From NCBI GenBank assembly GCA_006218025.1, contig VBWA01000021.1, positions 1 through 64,000 of the forward strand: DNA of 64,000 bases, in the 5' to 3' direction. Below are positions 1-8,680 of the stretch, in pieces. Position 1 is the stretch's first letter. Every line of letters begins with the position of its first letter. Origin of the DNA: Rhodocyclaceae bacterium (GTDB lineage Bacteria; Pseudomonadota; Gammaproteobacteria; Burkholderiales; Rhodocyclaceae). A model generated the notes under the pieces. The model ran no database searches. It was given only the letters and a program-made list of their open reading frames with translations, and was not told where the DNA came from. The translations under genes were made by a program, and so were the position numbers.

Positions 1-837
1 CGTGCCGCCCGCCTCGCTGATGCTGGCCGTCGCGCTCAAACTCACCGTGGTGGTGTCGACTACTGACTGACTTTCCGTCCCACCTCCTGTAACCCCTTCT
101 AGCGCTTCCGCATCGCCGCCAACTATATCGTCCTGTCGCGCCCCATCCCCGGTTCCAAACACGTACCCCAACGGGTCAATGGCCTCGGCAATACGCAGCA
201 GTTGCACAAACGAATGGCCATCATCAGCCTTCCCGAGAATGGAGGAGCGTCCAGCCGCCGTTTCTTCCAACAGTCTGTCAAGGCTGCTGCCTTCCGCGAT
301 CGCTCGGGAAATGTCTTCCAGCTCCCCGCTTCTTCCCGGCATGAGTGCGGCTTCTCTGGCTTCGATTGCCCGGCCACCGAAGACCATGCCGTCCAGGGTG
401 ACGGCTTCCTTGTCCCGAAGAAAATAGGCCGTGCCATCAGTGAACGCCAGTTCAACGCGACCATTGGCGGGCGTTACGATCACATCGCCTTCAAATACCG
501 GATCACCCAGTTTGAGCCGACGCATGACCCCGTCCGGACCTTTCGCCACCACCGACCCTTCGACCGAGGCAACTTTGCCGATGACGTTGCCTGATTCAGC
601 AGTACGGCCTCCAAACACCATGCCGTCCAAGGTGACAACCTCATTGTCGCGGACAAAGTAGGCCGTGCCATCGCTGAAGGCAAGTTCGACCTGGCCGCCC
701 GTAGCGGTCTGGATCACCTCGCCTTCGAACACCAGATCGCCCACCTTGATCTGGTGCATGAGCCCGTCCAGTCCTTTCGCGAACGCCTGCCCCTGGACCG
801 CTGCGACTTTGCCAATGACGTTGCCTGTTTCAGCCAT
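1..837 (-). CDS. LapA-type RTX adhesin, N-terminal retention module (partial)
   Basis: Open from an ATG at 837 to the window edge (279 codons seen), so only the N-terminus is present. Two near-identical units of about 78 residues (roughly 3-80 and 81-158) match the retention module of LapA-type giant adhesins, which plugs the outer-membrane TolC-like pore. Each unit has GNVIGKVA, VELAF.DGTAYF and VTLDGMVFGGR. Residues near 193-196 read TAAG, the di-alanine context cut by the periplasmic protease LapG in the known Lap system. A Ser/Thr-rich repeat entry (VDTTTVSLSATASISEAGG) begins at the left edge. GGAG lies 8 bases before the ATG. It follows the type I secretion genes on the same strand, so it is very probably their cargo. 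The LapG/LapD control is inferred; neither gene is in the window. Confidence 0.85.
   Translation of the reverse strand, partial: MAETGNVIGKVAAVQGQAFAKGLDGLMHQIKVGDLVFEGEVIQTATGGQVELAFSDGTAYFVRDNEVVTLDGMVFGGRTAESGNVIGKVASVEGSVVAKGPDGVMRRLKLGDPVFEGDVIVTPANGRVELAFTDGTAYFLRDKEAVTLDGMVFGGRAIEAREAALMPGRSGELEDISRAIAEGSSLDRLLEETAAGRSSILGKADDGHSFVQLLRIAEAIDPLGYVFGTGDGARQDDIVGGDAEALEGVTGGGTESQSVVDTTTVSLSATASISEAGGT
364..831 (-). repeat. Tandem duplication of the 234-bp retention-module unit
   Basis: Two direct units of about 234 bp inside the adhesin gene, 831-598 and 597-364. Both encode E(T/S)GNVIGKVA at the start and TLDGMVFGGR near the end, with synonymous and conservative differences between them. 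Confidence 0.8.
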
Positions 838-878
838 GATGATTGCTCCGGACGAGACTGTGGAATGCTCGTAACTTT

Positions 879-901
879 AGCCGTCGGAAGCAGCGACGGC
901 T
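879..901 (-). terminator. Hairpin upstream of the adhesin gene, possible attenuator
   Basis: Perfect 8-bp arms (AGCCGTCG and CGACGGCT) around a 7-base loop, between the LuxR-type stop and the adhesin start. On the minus strand it is followed by TAAAGTT, so it is only weakly terminator-like. It could tune adhesin expression relative to the transporter genes. Confidence 0.4.
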
Positions 902-922
902 ATTGGACCAAAGGACAGTTTC

Positions 923-933
923 GGGGGGGGGGG
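923..933. repeat. Homopolymer tract of 11 G
   Basis: Eleven consecutive G bases (C on the coding strand) three bases downstream of the LuxR-type stop codon, between that gene and the adhesin. It is conspicuously long for this window and a possible slippage site. Confidence 0.7.
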
Positions 934-936
934 AAA

Positions 937-1614
937 TCAGGTCAGCCGTTGGCCGTTGACGACCAAGGCAAGATGCAGCCGATCGCGGACCTTGAGCTTC
1001 TGGAAAACAGCACCAACGTGAGCCTTGACGGTACGCTCCGTAATGCCCAACTGGCGAGCGATTTCCTTGTTGCTGGATCCACCGGCAACCGTCCGGGCGA
1101 CCTCCAACTCGCGCTTGGTAAGCAACGACAAGCGCTCTGCAGATGGGCTGACGCCTTCATCCATCGCTGACACGGAAACCGGTATCCGCGACATGGCGGT
1201 CTGGGTAGACGCGAGCAGTCTCTGCATCAACGCCTCGCCAATCCAGAGCCCACCGGCCTGCACCACGTTTGCCACCTGGCGCAGGTTCGCTGCAGCGGCA
1301 TGAGCGTTGCAGTAGCCGCGAACACCCGCAGAAAACAGACTCAAGGCTTCTTCGTTGTCCGGGTGATTTGAAAGTGCAATCACGGGGGAAGTCCCGATCG
1401 CCTTCCGCAGTACCGCCAACTGCTCCAGTGCCGGATGCACGTCATCAAGGCGCAGCCAGACTAGGGCAGAAGCCGGCAGACGCTGTATCGTAGAGCCTGC
1501 TGGGGCGATCTTTGCCGTCGGAAATGCCTCCAGCCAGCGAGGCAATGCCTCTCCCGACGGAGAGACGAACAAATGCTGAAGGGATCGAAGCGGCCGAGAC
1601 AACACTGCGCTCAA
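937..1614 (-). CDS. LuxR-type response regulator with degenerate receiver
   Basis: 225 residues. The C-terminal third is a LuxR/NarL helix-turn-helix (LLTKRELEVARTVAGG, NKEIARQLGITERTVKAHVG). The N-terminal part has receiver-like spacing, but the strand that normally carries the phospho-Asp reads LVWLRLDD, so it is probably a pseudo-receiver. The start overlaps the stop of the membrane fusion gene by 4 bases (ATGA). Its place between the secretion genes and the adhesin suggests it controls this locus; that is inference from position. Confidence 0.8.
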   Translation of the reverse strand: MSAVLSRPLRSLQHLFVSPSGEALPRWLEAFPTAKIAPAGSTIQRLPASALVWLRLDDVHPALEQLAVLRKAIGTSPVIALSNHPDNEEALSLFSAGVRGYCNAHAAAANLRQVANVVQAGGLWIGEALMQRLLASTQTAMSRIPVSVSAMDEGVSPSAERLSLLTKRELEVARTVAGGSSNKEIARQLGITERTVKAHVGAVFQKLKVRDRLHLALVVNGQRLT

Positions 1615-3041
1615 CGCTCGGTCAACGCGTTCTGCTTGGCCTTGAGCACCGGCTTAAGCAAGTAGGAAAGAATGCTCTTCTGTCCAGTGATGATATCCAC
1701 CTCGGCCACCATGCCGGGAATGATCGGCAAACCGGTACCAAGAGAGGACTTAAGTGTACGTACCTTCACAAGAAAGAAGGTATTCCCCCGCTCATCCGTG
1801 ATGGAGTCCGCACCGATGTTTTCAAGCCTCGCCTCCAAGCCACCATAAGTGGAAAAGTCATAGGCGGTAAACTTGACCACGGCCGGCTGGCCCGGACTCA
1901 AAAACGCGATGTCTTTCGGAGCTACCTTGGCCTCCAGAATCAGCGCATCTTCGAGCGGAACGACTTCAACCAGGTCTCTGCCAGGCTGGACAACACCACC
2001 AACGGTATTCACAAAGAGCCGTTTGACCGTACCCTTGACCGGGGAACGGACCGAAGCGTGCTTCACCTTGTCTGCGAGAGCCACTCCGCCTTCGGTGAAG
2101 GCATTGAGCTTGGCCATGGTATCGGCCAGTTCCTTGCGCACTTCGTTGCGCGCATTCAGTTCAACCTCTTCGATCTTGCGCGACGCCTCTGACATCGCCG
2201 CTTGAGAACGCAAAATCTGCGCCGCGGCCATATCACGCTCACCACGGAATCGGGACGTGTCACGTTCCAGCCTCAACAACTCGACTTCGGATACCGCACC
2301 GGAATTGATCAGGGGCTTGGTAACTGCCAGTTCCCTCGCAGTGAGTTCATACGCCTGAGAAGCCTGTTCGCGCTTGGCCCGCATTTCGGACAGTTCCTGC
2401 TGGCGCTGCGTGAGTTGCTCACGGGCAATCGAAACCTGCGCCGCGACGTTGGATCTCGCTGACTCAAAGAGCCGCTGCTCGTCTTGAGCGGTCTTCTGGT
2501 CTTCTATCAGCACCTCCGGCGGAGGAACGAAGGGCAAACCTTCAGCCAAGGCACGTAAACGTGCTGCCTTGGTGGTTAGCGCCAGATACTGTGAGCGATT
2601 CTCGCGCACCGACGACTCGAAACGAGTCGGATCGACACGCAAAAGAACCTGCCCGGCATCTACAACCTGCCCTTCCTTGACATTGATCTCCACGACAATT
2701 CCACCGTCCAGACTCTGCAGTATCTGGATCTGGCTGGACGGAATCACCTTGCCCTCCCCTTTTGTGATCTCGTCCACCGTAGCAACAGCCATCCACATGA
2801 TGAATAGAGCCATCGCGATCAGAATGGTTTTGGTCAATACACGAGCCCGCAAAGGCTCTTGATGAATCATGAAGTAGTCGGCGTCTTGAACGAAATCTTG
2901 CTCGCGCGTTTCCGGATTCTCTGTCCAGTCAGCCAACCAGCGGTCCACGCTGGGCTGCACCCGGAGCCGAATCGCTTCGAGCAAGCCTTGAACCCGACCC
3001 AGCACCCCAAACAGTCGTTGCGAAACAGCACGCAGGCTCAT
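1611..3041 (-). CDS. HlyD/LapC-type membrane fusion protein of a type I secretion system
   Basis: 476 residues. A cytoplasmic N-terminus is followed by one membrane segment near residues 68-88 (ILIAMALFIMWMAVATV), a barrel-lipoyl segment (IQILQSLDGGIVVEINVKEGQ), a long periplasmic coiled coil around 150-310 and a second lipoyl/beta-barrel half (VRSPVKGTVKRL). This is the HlyD order: the adaptor joins the inner-membrane ABC exporter to a TolC-like outer-membrane protein. No TolC/LapE gene is in the window. The start overlaps the ABC gene by 4 bases, so the two are co-translated. Confidence 0.93.
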   Translation of the reverse strand: MSLRAVSQRLFGVLGRVQGLLEAIRLRVQPSVDRWLADWTENPETREQDFVQDADYFMIHQEPLRARVLTKTILIAMALFIMWMAVATVDEITKGEGKVIPSSQIQILQSLDGGIVVEINVKEGQVVDAGQVLLRVDPTRFESSVRENRSQYLALTTKAARLRALAEGLPFVPPPEVLIEDQKTAQDEQRLFESARSNVAAQVSIAREQLTQRQQELSEMRAKREQASQAYELTARELAVTKPLINSGAVSEVELLRLERDTSRFRGERDMAAAQILRSQAAMSEASRKIEEVELNARNEVRKELADTMAKLNAFTEGGVALADKVKHASVRSPVKGTVKRLFVNTVGGVVQPGRDLVEVVPLEDALILEAKVAPKDIAFLSPGQPAVVKFTAYDFSTYGGLEARLENIGADSITDERGNTFFLVKVRTLKSSLGTGLPIIPGMVAEVDIITGQKSILSYLLKPVLKAKQNALTER

Positions 3042-5272
3042 GTCGCTCTCCCCACCCGCCCGGCCTGGAGCGATTCGACCACTTGCTGTCGGGGACCATC
3101 GGTGACCACCTTGCCATCATCGATGACGATCATTCGCTCAGCCAGATCTATCAGACTCAAGCGATGCGTCACAATGACCAGCGTCTTGTGCTGCATGAAG
3201 CGACGCAGGCTTTCCTTGAACTGACTCTCGGAGGTGAAATCCATGGAACTGGTCGGTTCGTCGAGCAACAGCACCGGTGGATCGAGCAGCACCGCGCGCG
3301 CGATTGCGACTCCCTGTCGCTGACCACCGGAAAGCGAAGCTCCGCGCTCCCCAATTACCATGTCATAGCCTTCGGGGTGACGGTTGACGAACTCGGACAG
3401 CCCTCCGATCTCGGCTGCGGCCACTACTGCCAGATCGTCAGCATAGGGAGCGCGCAGGGCAATGTTCTCGCGAAGGCTGCCATAGAACAGCAGGGTATCC
3501 TGCTCGACATAGCCGACGTTGCGCCTCAGATCCGCCGGGTCGAGCTGTCGCAAATCCACCCCATCGAGGAAAATTGCTCCTTCGGTCGGCTGGTAGAGTC
3601 CGAGCATCAGCTTGTGCAAGGTAGTCTTGCCTGATCCCACCCGGCCAAGCACAACCACTCGCTCGCCGGGCTCGATGCGGAACGAGACGTCGCGCAAAAC
3701 TTCCTGGGAATGGCCCGGATAGGTGAAGCTGACGTTGCGAAATTCGATTTCGCCACGGATCTCGGGACGATGGATGAACGAACTCTCCTCCGAACGCTCG
3801 CCCGGCGTCGTCATGGTCTGTTCGAGCGACGCCAAAGCAGTCTTGGCATTCTCAAACTGCATCAGCAAGCCCACTACCTGGCCCAGCGGCGCCATGGCGC
3901 GTCCCGCCAGCATGGTGCAGGCTATCAACCCGCCCATTGTGAGCAAACGCTCATGTATCAGATAGACACCCGCAATTACCGTCAGCAGGTTAACCAGTTG
4001 CGTCAGCGTGGCGGCGCCGTTCATGGCGGACGAGGAAAGAAGTCTCAAGCGGGCGCTGGTTCGGGCCAGAAACGCCGCCGTTTTTTCCCACTTGGCCTGC
4101 ATCAGGCCTTCAGCCCCGTTCGCCTTGATGGTTTCGAGTGCGGTCAGACTCTCAATCAGAGTAGCGTTGCGCAAGGCGGAAGCGCGAAAGGTGGTTTCCG
4201 ACAACTCGCGCATCTTGAATTGAATGACGTAGCTGTAGATCACCACCCCAACAATGCCCAGGATAGGCAGGGCGACCAGTGGCCAGGAGATCCAGAGTAT
4301 GACCAGCAGGAAGAGTATGGCAAATGGCAAGTCGATTACGGCAGTCACCGTGGCCGAGGCGATGAAATCGCGCACAGTTTCGAAAGACCGCAAATTTGCG
4401 GCAAAAGAACCCACCGAGGCCGGGCGTGCGGCCAGCCGCATGCCGAGCACCCGCTCCATGATCATTGCCGACAACTTCAGGTCAATGCGTGAACTGGCCA
4501 AATCGACGAAATGGCCACGCAACAAGCGGACCGTGTAATCAACAACCAGCACCAGCAACAAACCGCCAGCCAACATCCACAATGTCTCGACAGCGTTGTT
4601 GGGCACGACGCGGTCGTACACATTCATGGTGAATATCGGCATGGCGAGCGCAAAAACATTCACCAGCGCAGCGGCGCCGAGAATATCCCGATAGACCGGT
4701 AGTTGTTCCAGTACCGCGCCCCAGAACCAGTGGCGCTTGACGACCTCAACGACTTGTGGCGTGCGCTGGTCGAAGCGGAAATGGGGCCGGGCAAAGATGG
4801 CGATGCCCGCATAGCGTGCCGCGAGAGTCTCTCGTGAAAGCGATACCGCCCCCTGATCCGTGTCCGGGAACAGCAATCTTGCGTTGCTGCCCTCCGCATC
4901 CCAATCGAGCAGAATGCAGGCTTCATTCCCCGCCAGCAGCAAGATGACCGGAAGCAAGGCCACATCGATCTTGTCCAGGGAACGCCTCACGACCTTGCTC
5001 GAGAATCCTGCACGCTGAGCCGCCCGGACAAAAAGCGACGGCGTCAAGCCCTCCGCCGGGATAGGCAAGCCGGCCGACAGTGCCGCGTGCGTGCTGGGTC
5101 GTCCATGAATCCTGGTCAATTGCACCAAGCATTCGAGCAGAGGATCGTGATGAAGAAGGTCTTCGCGGATTCCATCAATTCGCGAGAGCCGCCCCCGACG
5201 TTCCGGGCCGATATGCGCAGGATCCTCTTGCCGGCGACGCTCTACACCGTCCCATGGCGTGTTCTGGTTCAT
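3038..5272 (-). CDS. Type I secretion ABC transporter, LapB/HlyB type
   Basis: About 744 residues from the ATG at 5272; an in-frame GTG at 5299 is an alternative start with no better ribosome site. Order: a C39-like N-terminal domain (about 40-170) without an obvious peptidase Cys motif, as in exporters of RTX cargo without a cleaved leader; a six-helix membrane domain (about 190-460); and an ATPase domain with Walker A GRVGSGKTT, signature LSGGQRQGVAIARA and Walker B VLLLDEPTSSMD. It is first in the operon, followed by the fusion protein, the regulator and the adhesin. It would power one-step export of the adhesin. Confidence 0.93.
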   Translation of the reverse strand: MNQNTPWDGVERRRQEDPAHIGPERRGRLSRIDGIREDLLHHDPLLECLVQLTRIHGRPSTHAALSAGLPIPAEGLTPSLFVRAAQRAGFSSKVVRRSLDKIDVALLPVILLLAGNEACILLDWDAEGSNARLLFPDTDQGAVSLSRETLAARYAGIAIFARPHFRFDQRTPQVVEVVKRHWFWGAVLEQLPVYRDILGAAALVNVFALAMPIFTMNVYDRVVPNNAVETLWMLAGGLLLVLVVDYTVRLLRGHFVDLASSRIDLKLSAMIMERVLGMRLAARPASVGSFAANLRSFETVRDFIASATVTAVIDLPFAILFLLVILWISWPLVALPILGIVGVVIYSYVIQFKMRELSETTFRASALRNATLIESLTALETIKANGAEGLMQAKWEKTAAFLARTSARLRLLSSSAMNGAATLTQLVNLLTVIAGVYLIHERLLTMGGLIACTMLAGRAMAPLGQVVGLLMQFENAKTALASLEQTMTTPGERSEESSFIHRPEIRGEIEFRNVSFTYPGHSQEVLRDVSFRIEPGERVVVLGRVGSGKTTLHKLMLGLYQPTEGAIFLDGVDLRQLDPADLRRNVGYVEQDTLLFYGSLRENIALRAPYADDLAVVAAAEIGGLSEFVNRHPEGYDMVIGERGASLSGGQRQGVAIARAVLLDPPVLLLDEPTSSMDFTSESQFKESLRRFMQHKTLVIVTHRLSLIDLAERMIVIDDGKVVTDGPRQQVVESLQAGRVGRAT

Positions 5273-5568
5273 GCCTGCCTTGCCTCTGGTCTGCCGCACA
5301 CGCGAACGGATTGGTCCATATCAGATTCGTGCTAATAGTCTTGAAGGAAGTAAGGATTATGCCTCTAAAGCTTTCTGCTGCAGGGCTCAGTCAGACAAGA
5401 GTCATCCACAGGAGGTTCAAGTCGCCGCTGCCGTTTCACAATCCGCCGAATTGTGTGACACCACATTCGCGCCAGGCTGCGATGTGCCCCTCCTTCGCGA
5501 CACGTCACCCTCAGCGATGCCAAAGTGGAGGAACGCCCGGGGAGAAGCGCCCGTCCTTGAGCGATTCG
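5273..5568. other. Intergenic region upstream of the secretion operon
   Basis: About 300 bases between the secretion operon and prpE, both on the minus strand. The operon promoter must lie here, but no convincing -35/-10 pair or operator was found. Nothing supports a gene. Confidence 0.5.
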
Positions 5569-7461
5569 TCAACCTGCCAATGCCGCCTTGATCTGCTCGA
5601 GCGTGGACGGATCGTCGATGGTGGTCAGGTCGCCAGCGTCGCGGCCTTCAGCCAGCGCCTGGATGGAACGGCGCAGCATCTTCCCCGAGCGCGTCTTGGG
5701 CAAGCCGGTGACGAAATGAACCCGCTTCGGCCGTGCAATGGCACCCAGACTGTTGTCGACAGCCTTCTTGATCTCCGCCTCCAGTGCCGTACGCAATTCA
5801 ATCGTGGCAATCCGCGCCGCGTCCTTGACCACGACGAAGGCAACCGGCTCCTGACCTTTCAACTGATCGCTGACGCCCACTACGGCGACTTCGGCGACCG
5901 CCGTGTGACCTTGCACGGCCTCTTCGATCTCGCGCGTGCCCAGGCGGTGGCCGGCGACGTTGATGACGTCGTCGGTGCGGCCAAGAATGTAGTGATAGTT
6001 CTCCTCATCCCGGATGCCCCAGTCGAAGGAGGAATACACCATCGGCTCCTTGAACAGGCTGAAATAGGTGCTGACGAAGCGTTCGTCATCGCCCCACACG
6101 GTAGACAGACAACCGGGTGGCAGCGGCGGCACGATGCCTACGATGCCCTTTTCATTGGCATCGCACACCGTACCATCCTCGCGGAAGATGCGCAGGTCGT
6201 AGCCATAAACCGGGAAGCTCGGCGTGCCGAACTTGATCTTGGTGTCTTCGACGCCACGCACGGCGGATAGCATCGGCCAACCCGATTCGGTCTGCCAGTA
6301 GTGGTCGATGACCGGCAACTCCAGTTCGCCCATGATCCATTCGTGGGTCGGCTGGTCCAGCGGCTCACCGGCAAGGAACAGATGCTTGAGCGACGACAGG
6401 TCGTACTTGTGCAGCCAGCTGTTGTCGTGCTTTTTCAGCACGCGGATTGCGGTCGGCGCCGAAAACATCACGTTCACTTTGTATTTCTCGACGAGTTGCC
6501 ACCAGATGCCCGGATCCGGACGGATCGGCGTGCCTTCATACATCACGGTGCACATGCCGGCGATGAGCGGACCGTAGATGATGTAGCTGTGGCCGACGAC
6601 CCAGCCGATGTCCGAAGTGGAGAACATCGTCTCGCCTTCGAAGCCGGTAAAGATATGCTTCATCGACGACGCCAGGGCCACAGCATAGCCGCCGGTGTCG
6701 CGCTGCACACCCTTGGGCTTGCCGGTGGTGCCGGAGGTGTAGAGGATGTAGGACGGCTCGGAGGATTCCATCCAGACGCAGTCCACCTGGGCATTCATGT
6801 GTTGCGCCCGCAGGCTGGCATAGTCAACGTCGCGTCCCGCACGCTTGGAAAACCCCTTGTCGAGACCGCGGTCGACCATCAGCACTTGATGCGGCGGAAA
6901 TTCGGCGAGCCGGCAGGCTTCGTCGAGCAGGTTCTTGTAGGGCACCGCTTTGCCGCCGCGCATGCCGGCATCGCTTGACACAATCAGCTTCGGCTTGGCA
7001 TCGTCGATGCGCGTAGCCAACGAACCGGAGGCGAAACCGCCAAACACCACCGAGTGGATGGCACCGATGCGTGCGCAAGCGAGGATGGCGAAGGTCGCCT
7101 CGGCGATCATCGGCATGTAGATCAGCACGCGATCGCCCTTGACCACCCCGAGCGACTGCATGATCGCCGCCATGCGCATCACTTCCGACTTCAATTCGGC
7201 GAAGGTATAGATCTTCTCCTCGTTGGTCTCGGTCGAGACGTAGATCAGCGCGCGAGCATCAGGACGCTTGGCGGCATGGCGATCGACGGCGTTGTAGCAG
7301 AGATTGATTTCGCCGCCGGAGAACCACTTTACGAACGGCGGCTTGCTGTAATCGCGAATTGTCTGCGGCGGCTTGTGCCAATCGACAAGTTTCGCCTCAT
7401 CGCTCCAGAAGGCTTCGGGTTGTTCGATGGAGCGCTTGTAGAACTCTGCATATTTTCCCAT
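5569..7461 (-). CDS. prpE: Propionyl-CoA synthetase
   Basis: 630 residues, full length for the acetyl/propionyl-CoA synthetase family. It makes propionyl-CoA from propionate, ATP and CoA through an acyl-adenylate. Visible motifs: YTSGTTGKPKGVQRDTGG (nucleotide binding, with the PrpE-type continuation), YWQTESGWP, GRTDDVINVAGHRLGT and the C-terminal PKTRSGKMLRR containing the catalytic Lys that Pat-type enzymes acetylate. The N-terminus (YAEFYKRSIEQPEAFW) fits PrpE better than Acs. It is 61 bases downstream of a reductase gene on the same strand, probably a two-gene propionate/acrylate unit. A Pat-type acetyltransferase is encoded at 37293. Confidence 0.9.
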   Translation of the reverse strand: MGKYAEFYKRSIEQPEAFWSDEAKLVDWHKPPQTIRDYSKPPFVKWFSGGEINLCYNAVDRHAAKRPDARALIYVSTETNEEKIYTFAELKSEVMRMAAIMQSLGVVKGDRVLIYMPMIAEATFAILACARIGAIHSVVFGGFASGSLATRIDDAKPKLIVSSDAGMRGGKAVPYKNLLDEACRLAEFPPHQVLMVDRGLDKGFSKRAGRDVDYASLRAQHMNAQVDCVWMESSEPSYILYTSGTTGKPKGVQRDTGGYAVALASSMKHIFTGFEGETMFSTSDIGWVVGHSYIIYGPLIAGMCTVMYEGTPIRPDPGIWWQLVEKYKVNVMFSAPTAIRVLKKHDNSWLHKYDLSSLKHLFLAGEPLDQPTHEWIMGELELPVIDHYWQTESGWPMLSAVRGVEDTKIKFGTPSFPVYGYDLRIFREDGTVCDANEKGIVGIVPPLPPGCLSTVWGDDERFVSTYFSLFKEPMVYSSFDWGIRDEENYHYILGRTDDVINVAGHRLGTREIEEAVQGHTAVAEVAVVGVSDQLKGQEPVAFVVVKDAARIATIELRTALEAEIKKAVDNSLGAIARPKRVHFVTGLPKTRSGKMLRRSIQALAEGRDAGDLTTIDDPSTLEQIKAALAG

Positions 7462-7522
7462 GACGATCCTTCTTTGATTTATTTCGCGGTTGAATGGGTG
7501 ATGAGCTCGATGCGCCCGTTGA

Positions 7523-8524
7523 TCAGGCGGCGATATTGACCACTACGCGGCCCCTGGCCTGTCCCTGGATGTAGTTGTCAAATGCCGATGGTAGATCGCC
7601 AAACGCAATGTCGCGAATCATCCGGCCCGAACCCGATTCCAGATGGGCCGGACGCATGTCGGTCGCCAAATGTCGCCAGACTTCCGCTCGCTGCGCCATC
7701 GGGCAGTTCACCGAATCGATCCCGAGCAAGCTGACGCCGCGCAATATGAATGGCATGACGGTCGTGTTGAGGCTGAAGCTGGCGGCGAGGCCGATCGAAG
7801 CCAGCGCGCCGCCAACCTGCATCGTGCTGGCCATCCAGGCCAGCACATCGCCGCCCAGGTTATCCACAGCGCCAGCCCAGGTTTCCTTGCCCAGCGGCTT
7901 GATCTTCGCCAGATCGAGCGACTGTCGCAGCAGGACCTCCTTGGCGCCGAGGCCCTTCAGATAGTCGCTCTCGGCTTCCTTGCCTGTCAGGGCAACGACG
8001 TGATAGCCACGCTTGGCCAGAATCTCGATCGCAATGCTGCCAACGCCACCGGTAGCCCCGGAAACCACCACCGGCCCCTTGTCCGGCGTCAGGCCGTCGT
8101 GCTCCATGCGCACCACGGCAAGTCCGGCCGTGAAGCCGGCGGTACCCAGGGCCATCGCATCGTGCAAGGAAAGTCCGGCCGGAAGTTTTACCACCCAATC
8201 GGCCGGCAGGCGCGCCTGCTCCGCGTAGCCGCCGTGATGGGCGACACCGATGTCGTAACTGGTGGCCAGGATCTCGTCGCCTGCCTTGAAGCGTGGATCT
8301 GAACTGGCTGTCACCCGTCCGGCAAGATCGACGCCGCCGATGCAGGGGAAGCGACGAATGATGCGTCCAGTCCCGGTCGCCGCCAGGGCGTCTTTGTAGT
8401 TGATGCTGGAGTGGGTGACGGCAATGCTGACTTCGCCAGGGTCAAGTTGCGATTCGTCCATATCGACGAATCGACTTACCACCTTGCCTTCTTCTTGATT
8501 GATCAGGTAAGCCTTGAAACTCAC
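7523..8524 (-). CDS. Zinc-independent quinone oxidoreductase, AcuI/YhdH family (acrylyl-CoA reductase-like)
   Basis: 333 residues from a GTG at 8524 preceded by GAGGAGA at 6 bases spacing; a longer frame to 8557 has no better site. Medium-chain dehydrogenase/reductase fold: the N-terminal SSINYKDALAATG is typical of YhdH/AcuI, and the nucleotide-binding loop reads SGATGGVGSIA. AcuI enzymes reduce acryloyl-CoA to propionyl-CoA with NADPH. The neighbouring prpE makes that role plausible, but substrate cannot be read from sequence. Confidence 0.82.
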   Translation of the reverse strand: MSFKAYLINQEEGKVVSRFVDMDESQLDPGEVSIAVTHSSINYKDALAATGTGRIIRRFPCIGGVDLAGRVTASSDPRFKAGDEILATSYDIGVAHHGGYAEQARLPADWVVKLPAGLSLHDAMALGTAGFTAGLAVVRMEHDGLTPDKGPVVVSGATGGVGSIAIEILAKRGYHVVALTGKEAESDYLKGLGAKEVLLRQSLDLAKIKPLGKETWAGAVDNLGGDVLAWMASTMQVGGALASIGLAASFSLNTTVMPFILRGVSLLGIDSVNCPMAQRAEVWRHLATDMRPAHLESGSGRMIRDIAFGDLPSAFDNYIQGQARGRVVVNIAA

Positions 8525-8642
8525 GATAGTCTCCTCGAATTCGTGCTCTGCCAGCACCCGACGATGTGATTTTTCCCTGGTGCAGCAGGCGATTATAGCC
8601 AGACGATACTTACAAGGCGCTGAATCAAAAAGCCTTAAGGGG

Positions 8643-8672
8643 TTTACAGAAGACGCGGCTCGGGGCTATAGT
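8643..8672 (+). promoter_or_regulatory. Sigma-70 promoter with very short leader
   Basis: TTTACA at 8643-8648 and TATAGT at 8667-8672, 18 bases apart. The start codon is at 8681, so transcription would begin only a base or two before the ATG and no Shine-Dalgarno is possible. Confidence 0.55.
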
Positions 8673-8680
8673 CCGGCCCC

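Noticed and set aside
5080-6270. Plus-strand open frame across the gap into prpE
   Set aside because: Most of it is antisense to prpE and the ABC gene; the part in the gap has no family features.
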